From positions 28,400 to 92,399 of the forward strand of contig JAFUPN010000009.1 in the NCBI GenBank assembly GCA_017481205.1: 64,000 bases of DNA, written 5' to 3'. This stretch comes from Clostridia bacterium (GTDB taxonomy: Bacteria > Bacillota > Clostridia > UMGS1810). Below the pieces are notes generated by a model, which was not told the DNA's origin, did not search any database, and saw only the letters and a program-made list of their open reading frames with translations. Positions 45,312-54,119 of the stretch are shown one piece after another. Every line of letters begins with the position of its first letter. The stretch's first letter is position 1. The position numbers and the translations under genes are program-made.

Positions 45312-47532
45312 TTTTATGCAACTCCTTTTTTGAAATATAGCTTTTGACCGCTGCAAAAGCCTGCCCGAGGGCAATGCCTCCGTCATTTGTGGGTACCTGC
45401 TGATTGATGTACACCTGAAAGCCTTCTGCCGTAAGCCTGTCTATACAGCCCTCGGTAAGAATTCTGTTCATAAACACGCCGCCGGACAGGGCAATGCTCT
45501 TTATATTATGCTTTTTTGCAGTTTCAGCCACCGCATTGATAATTGCATTGTGAAAGCCAAGAGCAATTTCCGAGGTATCAATCCCCTTGTCAGCAGCTTC
45601 TTTAATCTGCTTTATCAGCTTATCTGTGGCAAACAAGCCATCCTCAACAGGCAAAGCCAGGGGATATGCCTTATCTGCCTGCCCTGCCATGACTTCAAGC
45701 ATGGTTGCGCACAATCCCTCATAGTCATTGTAATCGCATATACCAAGCATTGCGCACACTCCGTCAAATAGCCTGCCCATGCTTGAGCTTTTAACAGTGT
45801 TTATATGCATACTTATCGCAGCCTTTATAAGCGCACCGTCTTTGCACCGAGGCTCAAAGCCCGCGTCAATAAGATAGCAATCCGCCGCAGCTCCGGCGTC
45901 CTTGCTTATATTGTCTCCGCCTGTCATTTCCACAGGTGCAAGATGCTCACATCTGGAAAAAACGCCTTTTCTATATTCAAACACCTCGCCGCCCCACACG
46001 GTGCCGTCATCGCCGTAGCCTGTTCCGTCAAAGGAGAAGCACAGTGCATCCCCCTCTATTCCGTGCTCGGCAATAACCGACGCGGCATGGGCAATATGAT
46101 GCTGTACATATGCCACCCGTCTGCCGTGTTCCTCGGCAATTTCACGGCTGCGATACAAAGGATGTGGGTCTGCAGCATATATTTCGGGCTCAATTCCCGT
46201 TAGCTTTTTTAATCTCTCCGTATTATATAAGTATACATCAGCATTTGACTGTTCGTCAAGATCTCCCATGTGTTGACTCATGTATGCATTTCTGCCGGAG
46301 GCAATACAGAATGAAGATTTCATATCACCGCCTGCGGCAAATACACTTTTATCAAGGTCAGCCACACCTACAGGTAAAGGAGTGTATCCCCTGCCCCTGC
46401 GTACAAGCTGGATTCTGCCGGATACAACACGCACAATGCTGTCGTCAAGAGGAGTCATTATATCCCTGTTGTGATGAAGAACTCCCGTAAGCTTTTTATT
46501 GTTGTTATATATATCAAAAATTTCTTTATTTTCAATTATTATAGGTCTGTCCGAAAAATTACCGCTGGTCATAACCAGGGGACCGCAAGTCTTAATCAAC
46601 ATATGCTGCACAGGATTACAGGGCAAAAATGCCCCTATACTGCCACTTATTCCGCAGACCTGTACGGAAAAATCCCTGATTTTTTCTACCAATACAATAG
46701 GTCGTGCCGGAGAGAGAAGCTCTTTTTCCTCAAGGGGAGAAACTGCAGCATACTCCCTTATTTCATCCACAGAGCCAAACATAACCGCAAAGGGCTTTTT
46801 CTCTCTGCCCTTCAGCTCTCGAAGGGTGGTTACTGCTTTCTCATCAAAGGCACTGCAGGCAAAATGATATCCGCCGATGTCCTTTACGGCAACAATGCCG
46901 CCATTCTGTATATCCCTTGCGGCATTTTCTATGGGAGACATGTCGGATAATGCGTATTCGGACATATATTCAAGAACGGGACCGCAGTCATTACATGCCA
47001 CTGTCTGGGCATAGCAACGCCTGTCTGATGTATCATCATACTCTCCTGCACAAGAGGCGCACATGGGGAATTTGTCCATGAGAGTGTTATGACGGTCATA
47101 GGGCAGCTTTTTTATAATACTGTATCTGGGACCGCACACGGTGCAGCTTATAAAGGGATGCATAAATCTGCGGTTGCCCGGGTCAAGCATTTCGGTAAGG
47201 CAGGTATCACAGGTTGCAATATCTGCAGGAATTACAGGCATTACCCTATCTGACGAAAAATCATCGCTTGATATTATCTCAAAGCTGTCATGTTCATCAA
47301 CACACTGCACATCCTCGACAGATATGCTTTCAATTATACTTTCAGCGGGCGCATTCAAACTGAGGCATTGGATAAACTTTTCCAATGCCTCGTCAGTGCC
47401 GTCTGCAAGTATTTCAACAATACCGCCCGTATTTTTAACTGTACCTGTCAGAGAGAATTTTTCCGCCTCTCTCTGTACAAAGGGTCTGAATCCAACGCCT
47501 TGCACCAGACCTGTTACGGTTATTTTTTTCAT
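45274..47532 (-). CDS. hypF: Carbamoyltransferase HypF
   Basis: A 752-residue enzyme that turns carbamoyl phosphate into the thiocarboxamide on HypE. In order: acylphosphatase domain (~1-90, VTGLVQGVGFRPF), two zinc fingers of the CDTC / CTVCGPRY type (~100-190), a YrdC-like domain (~200-380), and a Kae1/HypF C-terminal ATPase domain (~390-752, VQHHIAHAAS). The ATG at 47532 gives the family start MKKITVTG. Fused in one operon with ech genes. hypA and hypB, needed for nickel insertion, are not in the window. Confidence 0.96.
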   Translation of the reverse strand: MKKITVTGLVQGVGFRPFVQREAEKFSLTGTVKNTGGIVEILADGTDEALEKFIQCLSLNAPAESIIESISVEDVQCVDEHDSFEIISSDDFSSDRVMPVIPADIATCDTCLTEMLDPGNRRFMHPFISCTVCGPRYSIIKKLPYDRHNTLMDKFPMCASCAGEYDDTSDRRCYAQTVACNDCGPVLEYMSEYALSDMSPIENAARDIQNGGIVAVKDIGGYHFACSAFDEKAVTTLRELKGREKKPFAVMFGSVDEIREYAAVSPLEEKELLSPARPIVLVEKIRDFSVQVCGISGSIGAFLPCNPVQHMLIKTCGPLVMTSGNFSDRPIIIENKEIFDIYNNNKKLTGVLHHNRDIMTPLDDSIVRVVSGRIQLVRRGRGYTPLPVGVADLDKSVFAAGGDMKSSFCIASGRNAYMSQHMGDLDEQSNADVYLYNTERLKKLTGIEPEIYAADPHPLYRSREIAEEHGRRVAYVQHHIAHAASVIAEHGIEGDALCFSFDGTGYGDDGTVWGGEVFEYRKGVFSRCEHLAPVEMTGGDNISKDAGAAADCYLIDAGFEPRCKDGALIKAAISMHINTVKSSSMGRLFDGVCAMLGICDYNDYEGLCATMLEVMAGQADKAYPLALPVEDGLFATDKLIKQIKEAADKGIDTSEIALGFHNAIINAVAETAKKHNIKSIALSGGVFMNRILTEGCIDRLTAEGFQVYINQQVPTNDGGIALGQAFAAVKSYISKKELHKNVCSSTGKGDKN

Positions 47533-47590
47533 ATAAATCACTCTTATGCTATGACGGTAATCCGTCAAGAATCATCTTCTGAGAAAAAAC

Positions 47591-48340
47591 TTATTCCATT
47601 GTCAGGCACTTTTTAGGACATCCGTCAACGCAAGCTCCGCAGCTTACACATTCGTCCTTATTTATTGTCCAGGTCTTTGATGCACGGTCAACTGTAATTG
47701 CCTCCTGAGGACATTTTCTTGCACAAAGTCCGCAGAATACACATACATCAAGGTCATTCTTTACCTCACCGCCTGCAGTTGCCTTTGCAGCCTCGCCGCT
47801 TTCCTGGCTGAGACATTTCTTGGGACATGCCGCAACACAGGCACCGCATTTTGCACATTCCTCTTCATTTATTGTCCAGGTCTTTGATGCACGGTCAACT
47901 GTGATTGCATTAGCAGGACATTTTTTTGCACAGAGACCGCAGTATACACAGCCCTCGGCGCTGAAAACAATTTTTCCGCCTGCATTTGAAGTTTCCTCCA
48001 CCTTGCCCTGAAAGGTATCTACAATTGCCTTTGTATCAGGGGCAGAATAGGTATTAGCCATGGTAAGACAGCTCTTGGGACAGGAGTTAACGCAGTTTTC
48101 ACACTGCACACAGCCCATTCTGTCTATTGACCAGGTTTTTGAAGCTCTGTCAACGGTTATGGCATCAGAAGGACATTTCTTTGCACATATTCCGCAGAAA
48201 AGACAGTCATCCACATTGATGTCAATGTGACCTCTGGTTCTTTCGGGATATTTTCTTTCAACAAAGGGGTAGTTTCTTGTTACCGGCTTGTGAAAAAGGT
48301 TTGAAAGTGCGTGTGACGCAAAACTCATTATTTTAAGCAT
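47591..48340 (-). CDS. echF: Ech-type ferredoxin subunit with tripled 2[4Fe-4S] module
   Basis: A 249-residue iron-sulfur protein in the echF position. The first module (Cys residues in 46-92) follows the normal EchF start (MSFASHALSNLFHKPVTRNYP). Two further modules at 131-176 and 200-245 repeat the pattern C-x2-CGxCA-x2-CP...AITVDRASKTW...C-x2-CGACV-x3-CPKKCL. Each holds two CxxCxxCxxxC motifs, so six [4Fe-4S] clusters are predicted. Ordinary EchF is about 120-145 residues with two. The extra modules look like recent duplication: the DNA encoding the repeats is nearly identical (47657 onward and 47871 onward). It would pass electrons from reduced ferredoxin to the hydrogenase. Confidence 0.88.
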   Translation of the reverse strand: MLKIMSFASHALSNLFHKPVTRNYPFVERKYPERTRGHIDINVDDCLFCGICAKKCPSDAITVDRASKTWSIDRMGCVQCENCVNSCPKSCLTMANTYSAPDTKAIVDTFQGKVEETSNAGGKIVFSAEGCVYCGLCAKKCPANAITVDRASKTWTINEEECAKCGACVAACPKKCLSQESGEAAKATAGGEVKNDLDVCVFCGLCARKCPQEAITVDRASKTWTINKDECVSCGACVDGCPKKCLTME

Positions 48341-48359
48341 AGCAAAATTTTCCCCTTTC

Positions 48360-49439
48360 TTATCTCTCAGTACAGCTTATGCAGGGGTCGATGGTGAGTA
48401 TAAGCAGAGGTACGTCTGCATAATCACAACCCTGCAGTATCTTGATGAGAGGCGACAGATTTGTAAAGGTTGGTGTTCTCACTCTTGCTCTGTCAAGGAA
48501 TTTTGTTCCGTTTGCCTTTACATAATATATTGCCTCGCCTCTGGGCTGCTCTACTCTGACAAAAGCCTCACCGTCGGGATTGCCCTTAACGGGAACAACA
48601 ATATTGCCCTCAGGGATTTTGTCAACCGCCTGACGGATAAGGGAGAATGACTGGAAAATCTCTTCAATTCTCACCTTACATCTGCCGAAGCTGTCACAAT
48701 CGTTGCTAGTTATTATATCAAAGTCAAGATCGCCGTATGCACAGTAGCCAAGGCGTCTTGTATCAAGCTCAATGCCGCTTGCACGCATCATGGGGCCTAC
48801 AGCACCAAGCTGAATTGCCTCTTCCTTGGTGAGGATACCTACATCCTTGAGTCTTGATTTAACAGTGTAGTCCTTGAGGAACACCTTTGTCAGCTTGCGC
48901 ACATCAGCCTCCATGGAATCAAACTCTGCCACAAAGCCCTTGAGCATTGCACTGTCCATATCCTTGAGCACACCGCCGACCTTGTTTACAGAGAATATAA
49001 CACGTCCGCCTGTGGATGCCTCAAACATATCGAGAATTTTTTCTCTCATTCTCCAGCACTGATAAAACAGCGCTTCAAAGCCGAATGCATCTGCAAGGAG
49101 ACCAAGCCACAGAAGATGGCTGTGGAGTCTGGACATTTCGCACCAGATAGTACGCAGGTACTTTGCTCTGTCAGGAATTTCCACATCAAAAATGCGTTCT
49201 ACAGCCTCGCAGTAGCCCATGCCGTGCATAAAGCTACATATACCGCAGGTTCTTTCTATTACATAGAGATAGTCATTAAAATCTCTTTTTGAGATAAGGC
49301 TTTCCAGACCACGGTGTACAAAGCCTATTGAAGGAATGGCTTCTATAACCTTTTCATCCTCCAGCACCAGGTCGAGATGAATAGGCTCGGGAAGTACGGG
49401 ATGCTGAGGTCCGAAAGGCACAATAGTTCTCTTTCCCAT
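48360..49439 (-). CDS. echE: Ech hydrogenase large (NiFe) subunit
   Basis: A 359-residue NuoD-like catalytic subunit. The Ni-binding cysteines are intact: RTCGIC near residue 64-69 and DPCISCTER at the very end. Because the protein stops right after the second CxxC, there is no C-terminal extension to cut off, as is usual for Ech-type large subunits that need no maturation protease. It reduces protons to H2 with electrons from ferredoxin. Follows echD by one base. Confidence 0.96.
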   Translation of the reverse strand: MGKRTIVPFGPQHPVLPEPIHLDLVLEDEKVIEAIPSIGFVHRGLESLISKRDFNDYLYVIERTCGICSFMHGMGYCEAVERIFDVEIPDRAKYLRTIWCEMSRLHSHLLWLGLLADAFGFEALFYQCWRMREKILDMFEASTGGRVIFSVNKVGGVLKDMDSAMLKGFVAEFDSMEADVRKLTKVFLKDYTVKSRLKDVGILTKEEAIQLGAVGPMMRASGIELDTRRLGYCAYGDLDFDIITSNDCDSFGRCKVRIEEIFQSFSLIRQAVDKIPEGNIVVPVKGNPDGEAFVRVEQPRGEAIYYVKANGTKFLDRARVRTPTFTNLSPLIKILQGCDYADVPLLILTIDPCISCTER

Positions 49440-49440
49440 T

Positions 49441-49788
49441 TTAGTTACCTCCTTTGAATGGTGTTTCAGCGTCTATCATGTAGAGCTGGTCACGGTAGTC
49501 AAGCTGCATACCCTCAATTTTCACTCCGAAAAGCTCGGACATTTCGTTTTCATACAAAGAAGCTGAGGGATAGAAATCGCTTATGCTTGTAATCTGTGTA
49601 TCTGCATCCATAACGATGCGGTAGTTTATAAAATCATAGCCTTTTGCAAAGGAGTATGAAAGCTCGAAGCCTTCTTTGGTGCTTACAGAACAAATCTGAA
49701 CCAGACGCGCACCCTCGTCCTTCATGGTTTTTGCTGTCTCAAGAAGATCTTCATGTCTTATAACTATGAGTTCGTACTGTTCTCTCAT
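49441..49788 (-). CDS. echD: Ech hydrogenase subunit D (NuoC-like)
   Basis: A 115-residue NuoC-like peripheral subunit. FDxxS/YPSASLYENEMSELFGVKIEG is typical of the NuoC/EchD family. It starts on the last base of echC's stop region (overlap of one base) and precedes echE. Confidence 0.93.
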   Translation of the reverse strand: MREQYELIVIRHEDLLETAKTMKDEGARLVQICSVSTKEGFELSYSFAKGYDFINYRIVMDADTQITSISDFYPSASLYENEMSELFGVKIEGMQLDYRDQLYMIDAETPFKGGN

Positions 49789-50237
49789 TACTGAAGTCCC
49801 TCCTTCTTTTCTGCTTCGTATTTATCATGCTTTTCCTGGAAAAGCGCAACTGCTTTTACAATACCGTCGATAATAGCTTCGGGTCTTGCCGCACATCCGG
49901 GCACATATATGTCAACAGGCAGCACCTTGTCAACACCGCCTATGATGTTGTAGCAATCCTTAAATACTCCGCCGTTGCAGGCACATATACCAATCGCCAC
50001 AACAACCTTTGGCTTGGGCATCTGAGAATACAGCTGCTCAACAATAGGTTTGTTCTGTGTATTTATACCGCCAGTAATAAGGAGTATATCCGCATGTCTG
50101 GGGTCGCCTGTATTGATAACACCGAAGCGCTCTGCGTCATAAACCGGGGTAAGACAAGCCAGTGTCTCGATGTCACAGCCGTTGCAGCTGGAGCCGTCGT
50201 AGTGAAGTATCCACGGAGATCTTGAAATTTTAGCCAT
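49788..50237 (-). CDS. echC: Ech hydrogenase small subunit (NuoB-like)
   Basis: A 149-residue subunit carrying the proximal [4Fe-4S] cluster. Cysteines lie in SCNGCDIE, GICACNGG and VPGCAARPE, the standard NuoB/EchC arrangement. It bridges the ferredoxin-like EchF and the NiFe subunit EchE. Confidence 0.96.
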   Translation of the reverse strand: MAKISRSPWILHYDGSSCNGCDIETLACLTPVYDAERFGVINTGDPRHADILLITGGINTQNKPIVEQLYSQMPKPKVVVAIGICACNGGVFKDCYNIIGGVDKVLPVDIYVPGCAARPEAIIDGIVKAVALFQEKHDKYEAEKKEGLQ

Positions 50238-50252
50238 TTGTAATACCTCCCC

Positions 50253-51122
50253 TTATTTTAATACATACTGAAGAATAATGATATTTGCAACGCCGAAAAT
50301 CAGTGTTACAAGCCATGCTGAGCGGAACATAAGGTTCCACTTTACACGGGCAGAGCAGTTATCTATAAGTATTTCCATAAAATAGCACAGTGCAATAACA
50401 ACTAGCGCAAGAGGAATACTCCACCAGCTCGCATTGATGATAAACAGACCGATTACACCGAGAAGAAATACATTTTCGTACCAGTGAGCTATCTCAACAA
50501 AAGCAAACATTCTTCCGGAGAGCTCAGTAGTGATTCCTTTTACAACCTCCTGATGTGCATGATGGGATGTACTCAGGTCAAAAGGAGATTTGCGCAGCTT
50601 GATGGTGAGTATATACAAAAATCCTATAAACAGACCGGGCATACGCAGTATTGATGAATACTCTGCATTGATAATCTCTGCCACGCTGAAGGTGCCGTTT
50701 GCCATATAAAAGCCTACAGCCACCAGAAGCATCATGGGCTCGTATGCAAGCATCTGTATAATCTCTCTCTCAGAGCCCATAACAGAGAAAGGAGAGTTGG
50801 TTGTAGCCGCCTCAAGTATAAAAAACAGAGCAGCGGTTGTCAATGTGAAGAATACCAGCAGTATATCTGCACCGCCAAAGAAGAGCGCACCGGTGATTAC
50901 AACAAAGATAAGAAAGCACAGTGCAAAGGGATACTGCATATTGTTTATTTTCATTATCTGCTTGTTAAGAAGCTTTGCCACATCATAGAAGGGCTGGAAT
51001 ATTGAAGGTCCTATTCTACCCTGCATACGCGCGGTGATTTTTCTGTCGATACCTGCAAGCAGCCCACCCAGAAAAGGCGCGATAATTACATACAAAAGTG
51101 CACAAATAATTTGTGTTATCAT
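50253..51122 (-). CDS. echB: Ech hydrogenase membrane subunit B (NuoH-like)
   Basis: A 289-residue membrane protein with about eight helices. NuoH/EchB marks: GLLAGIDRKITARMQGRIGPS and FDLSTSHHAHQEVVKG. The ATG at 51122 overlaps the echA stop as TGATG. It connects the membrane ion-pumping part to the soluble hydrogenase. Confidence 0.95.
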   Translation of the reverse strand: MITQIICALLYVIIAPFLGGLLAGIDRKITARMQGRIGPSIFQPFYDVAKLLNKQIMKINNMQYPFALCFLIFVVITGALFFGGADILLVFFTLTTAALFFILEAATTNSPFSVMGSEREIIQMLAYEPMMLLVAVGFYMANGTFSVAEIINAEYSSILRMPGLFIGFLYILTIKLRKSPFDLSTSHHAHQEVVKGITTELSGRMFAFVEIAHWYENVFLLGVIGLFIINASWWSIPLALVVIALCYFMEILIDNCSARVKWNLMFRSAWLVTLIFGVANIIILQYVLK

Positions 51123-53029
51123 CAGATTGCACCTCCTACAGCCATTATCAGTATAATTACTATTACAGCGGTTGAAACAGCAACTGAGGGAATCCACAGC
51201 TTGCGCTCACCGAACATATCTTCCATATACCAGCCTGCCAGGAACACCTTTTTGTCCTCATGCATAGCATCATCAAATTTTCTGTTGTCGCCCATGTTTA
51301 TACCGGACATATATTCAAGGCTAGGCTTGTACGGAAATCTTTTAACCAATATCTTTGAGATAAAGGGAATAACCATTATTATAAACAGCATAAGCACCAT
51401 GATAATCATGTCCTCAACCGTAAGTATATGTGCATTTACGGAGCCGAACATTTCGTGGAGCATGGGCTCAATCGCAAGAAGGGATATAACCGGGAACAGT
51501 GCACAAAGGAGAATACCCAGCGCTGCATGTATCCACATAGAAACCCACTGACCGTTTGTGGTAAGGTCTGTCATGGGCTTGACTCCGGCTACATGAGTGA
51601 GCACCTTGCCCAGCCATTTTGCCCAGTAAAACAATGTTGTGGAGCTACCGAAGCAAAGGAGGCAGACAAGGATAACATTGTCGGCGTCTATGTATGCCTT
51701 AAGAGCCGCCCACTTTGATACCAGCATACCGAAAGGAGCGATAAACATACCGATGATACCTATCATCATTATAACCGCTAGCTTGGGGAGCTTGCAGATA
51801 AGTCCGTGCATATCCTCGATATCACGGCTGCCGGTGGTGTTTTCAATAGCACCTACACCCTGGAACAGCATGGATTTTGACACAGCATGGAATATCATAA
51901 GAAGTATTCCTGCCCATGCACCCTCCTCGATGCCAACTCCGGCGCAGGCAGTAATAAGACCGAGGTTTGATACTGTGGAATAAGCCAGAATTTTCTTTCC
52001 GTCGCTATGGGTAATGGCAAGCATACTTGCCACAAAGAATGTGATACCGCCTATGAGAGACACTATCATACCTGCATAGTTTCCTGTCATGGCAGGCGAC
52101 AGACGGATAAGCAGATACACGCCTGCTTTAACCATGGTTGCACTGTGGAGCAGAGCAGATGTAGGTGTGGGGGCAACCATTGCGCCAAGGAGCCATCTTG
52201 AGAAGGGCAGCTGTGCCGATTTGGTAAGACCGGCAATACCCAGGAGGCAGACTGCAAGCACAGCCATATCACCTGTAGAGGCAACCAGGTCGCCAAGGGT
52301 GTATACATCCAGCTTAAATACACAGATGCCGATGCCTATTGCAAAGGCAAGACCGCCAAGAAGATTCATCCAGAGGGCTCTGAAGGAATTTTTGATAGCT
52401 TCCTTTGTTTTTGTATATCCGATAAGAAGGAATGAGGATACACTGGTGATTTCCCAGAAGAAGTATATCCATATGAGGTTTGAGGAAAGCACAAGTCCGA
52501 ACATAGCACCTATAAATACAAAGAGCATGGGGAAGAAAAATGTTCTTCTGTCAGCATATTCCTTATGGTGCTCATGGTAGCGTCTCATATAGCCCACTGC
52601 ATAGATACATATAAGACAGCCGATGATGCCGACTATAAGGCACATTACTGCCGAGAGTCTGTCGCTGACCACATGAGCAACGGGCTCATGGAGGGGCTTA
52701 GTAAGCTCAATATATGCTATAAGCAAGGTCTGCGCTATAGACAAAAGAGAGCAATAATGCTTCTTATGCTTTGTACTGAGCACAACCACCAGAATCATAA
52801 TAGCAAATTCTGCACAGAGCATTACCATGTCAATAGCATGAGTGGATGGGAACGCAGTTCTTGTGGTACCGGTAAAAATAGTATTGCCGGCAAACAGGGC
52901 TACTGCAGCCATAATAATGCCGCATCCCGAATAAACCGTGATTCTTCTGCCTGTGTTGGTTTTGACAAACACAAGAGCCAACGCAATCAGAAACGGAAAC
53001 AGAACCAGTCCTGCGAAAATGTTTTCCAT
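51122..53029 (-). CDS. echA: Ech hydrogenase membrane subunit A (NuoL-like)
   Basis: A 635-residue antiporter-like membrane protein with 14-16 helices. The core shows the NuoL-family pattern (YFFWEITSVSSFLLIGYT, LPFSRWLLGAMVAPTPTSALLHSATMVKAGVYLL with the conserved lysine). It pumps H+ or Na+ as ferredoxin electrons go to H2. First gene of the ech-hyp operon, from its own promoter. Confidence 0.95.
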   Translation of the reverse strand: MENIFAGLVLFPFLIALALVFVKTNTGRRITVYSGCGIIMAAVALFAGNTIFTGTTRTAFPSTHAIDMVMLCAEFAIMILVVVLSTKHKKHYCSLLSIAQTLLIAYIELTKPLHEPVAHVVSDRLSAVMCLIVGIIGCLICIYAVGYMRRYHEHHKEYADRRTFFFPMLFVFIGAMFGLVLSSNLIWIYFFWEITSVSSFLLIGYTKTKEAIKNSFRALWMNLLGGLAFAIGIGICVFKLDVYTLGDLVASTGDMAVLAVCLLGIAGLTKSAQLPFSRWLLGAMVAPTPTSALLHSATMVKAGVYLLIRLSPAMTGNYAGMIVSLIGGITFFVASMLAITHSDGKKILAYSTVSNLGLITACAGVGIEEGAWAGILLMIFHAVSKSMLFQGVGAIENTTGSRDIEDMHGLICKLPKLAVIMMIGIIGMFIAPFGMLVSKWAALKAYIDADNVILVCLLCFGSSTTLFYWAKWLGKVLTHVAGVKPMTDLTTNGQWVSMWIHAALGILLCALFPVISLLAIEPMLHEMFGSVNAHILTVEDMIIMVLMLFIIMVIPFISKILVKRFPYKPSLEYMSGINMGDNRKFDDAMHEDKKVFLAGWYMEDMFGERKLWIPSVAVSTAVIVIILIMAVGGAI

Positions 53030-53101
53030 TGTTTAACAAGCCTTCTTTCATAAATGTTGATATAGTATGATTGGCAAAATGCCCAATCAAGACCACATTA
53101 C

Positions 53102-53129
53102 ATTATAACATATAAAGTCGAAAAGTCAA
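53102..53129 (-). promoter_or_regulatory. ech-hyp operon promoter
   Basis: Minus strand: -35 TTGACT (53124-53129), -10 TATAAT (53102-53107), spacer 16. The ~66-base leader holds an inverted repeat GATTGG-gcattttg-CCAATC near 53080 and TTGTTTAACAA just before the echA ATG; either could be an operator, unproven. Confidence 0.8.
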
Positions 53130-53149
53130 GGAAAAAAGGGAATAAAAAA

Positions 53150-53200
53150 CAGTGAAAAAACACACAAAAAATTTACAGAAAATTGTATGTTTTTTCACTG
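53150..53200. terminator. Terminator after the histidine phosphatase
   Basis: Perfect 13-base stem CAGTGAAAAAACA / TGTTTTTTCACTG with a 25-base loop, just past the stop at 53213 on the minus strand and before the ech promoter. Confidence 0.75.
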
Positions 53201-53212
53201 ATGCTTTATTAA

Positions 53213-53926
53213 TCAGAATTTCCACGCTCTGTTGTAGCCTGTATGAAGCCCTTCTTTGTATAGGTGGGCATCAGAGGACAGAGTAAGCACCTTGGGTATG
53301 GCATAGCCCTTTTCTTCTTTAAATTCAATTGCCGTCATACCTGTGTGACACATATCAAAATGTATGCAATATTCAGGATAAGGAATATCCATCAGACAAC
53401 TCATAAACAATGCGCCGAAGCCCTGATGGGCAAAGAGAGCCACTCTCTCATATTCAGGCTTTATAACCTTATATCTGCCTGTATAGCGCTCGTGCTCATA
53501 TCCTAACTCGAGCATATACTTGTCAAGCTCATTATACACACGCTCCATGCCCTTTTTATAATTATATTTTTCAAAGGCAGGATGCTCGTACCAGTTAAAG
53601 CCCAGCCTGCGTACAGAATCCTCAGTAAACAAAAGCTTGGTCGGAGCGTCGGAAAACAGCCAGGTTTTCTGATGCTCACCATCAATTGTAAGCTCCTCCC
53701 ATGCACGGCTTTCGTTGCAGAAGTCAAGCAGGGTCATATCCTTTCCCAAAAGCTCACAGGTTGGCTGAGCAGTCATTATGGCGCGGGTTGAAGTGGATGC
53801 ATAAATCCTGTCAACTCCGTACATAGCAAGGCGTTTTGCCACTGCCTCTGCCTGCCTTTTGCCAAGGGGTGTCAGAGAATCGGGAGTGTAAATAGGGTCT
53901 CCGTGTCGTACATAAAAAAACAGCAT
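53213..53926 (-). CDS. Histidine phosphatase superfamily protein
   Basis: A 237-residue protein of the phosphoglycerate-mutase-like fold. YVRHG (Arg7, His8) is the phosphate-binding and catalytic motif, with LTPLGKRQAEAVAKRL, STSTRAIMTA and the second histidine in ALFAHQG. Members act on various phosphoesters; size and sequence do not fix the substrate, and it is not clearly GpmA or CobC. It stands alone. Confidence 0.88.
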   Translation of the reverse strand: MLFFYVRHGDPIYTPDSLTPLGKRQAEAVAKRLAMYGVDRIYASTSTRAIMTAQPTCELLGKDMTLLDFCNESRAWEELTIDGEHQKTWLFSDAPTKLLFTEDSVRRLGFNWYEHPAFEKYNYKKGMERVYNELDKYMLELGYEHERYTGRYKVIKPEYERVALFAHQGFGALFMSCLMDIPYPEYCIHFDMCHTGMTAIEFKEEKGYAIPKVLTLSSDAHLYKEGLHTGYNRAWKF

Positions 53927-53995
53927 AATTTTATCCTCCGTATATATTTTTATATTTATACATTATTCAGACATAGCAGCGTATCTTCATTCAAT

Positions 53996-54070
53996 AGCCG
54001 GCTAAACGGCTGCGCCATGAGAATTCATGCCATAAGGCGATTAATCGCATTCACCCTTTGGGTGATTAAT
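53996..54070. repeat. Mini-hairpin array F (ATTAAT/AATTCAT linkers)
   Basis: Hairpins AGCCG-gctaaa-CGGCT, GCC-ataa-GGC and CACCC-ttt-GGGTG are separated by AATTCAT and GATTAAT. It is a shorter, less regular array of the same design as array A, which uses AATTCAT too. Confidence 0.6.
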
Positions 54071-54119
54071 CTTATAATTGATATATAGAGGCAGATTATT
54101 TTCTCATATAAATTAGAAT

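Noticed and set aside
53030..53101. A Rex operator at the ech promoter
   Set aside because: TTGTTTAACAA lacks the spaced two-half-site form of a Rex site and lies at the start codon rather than on the promoter.
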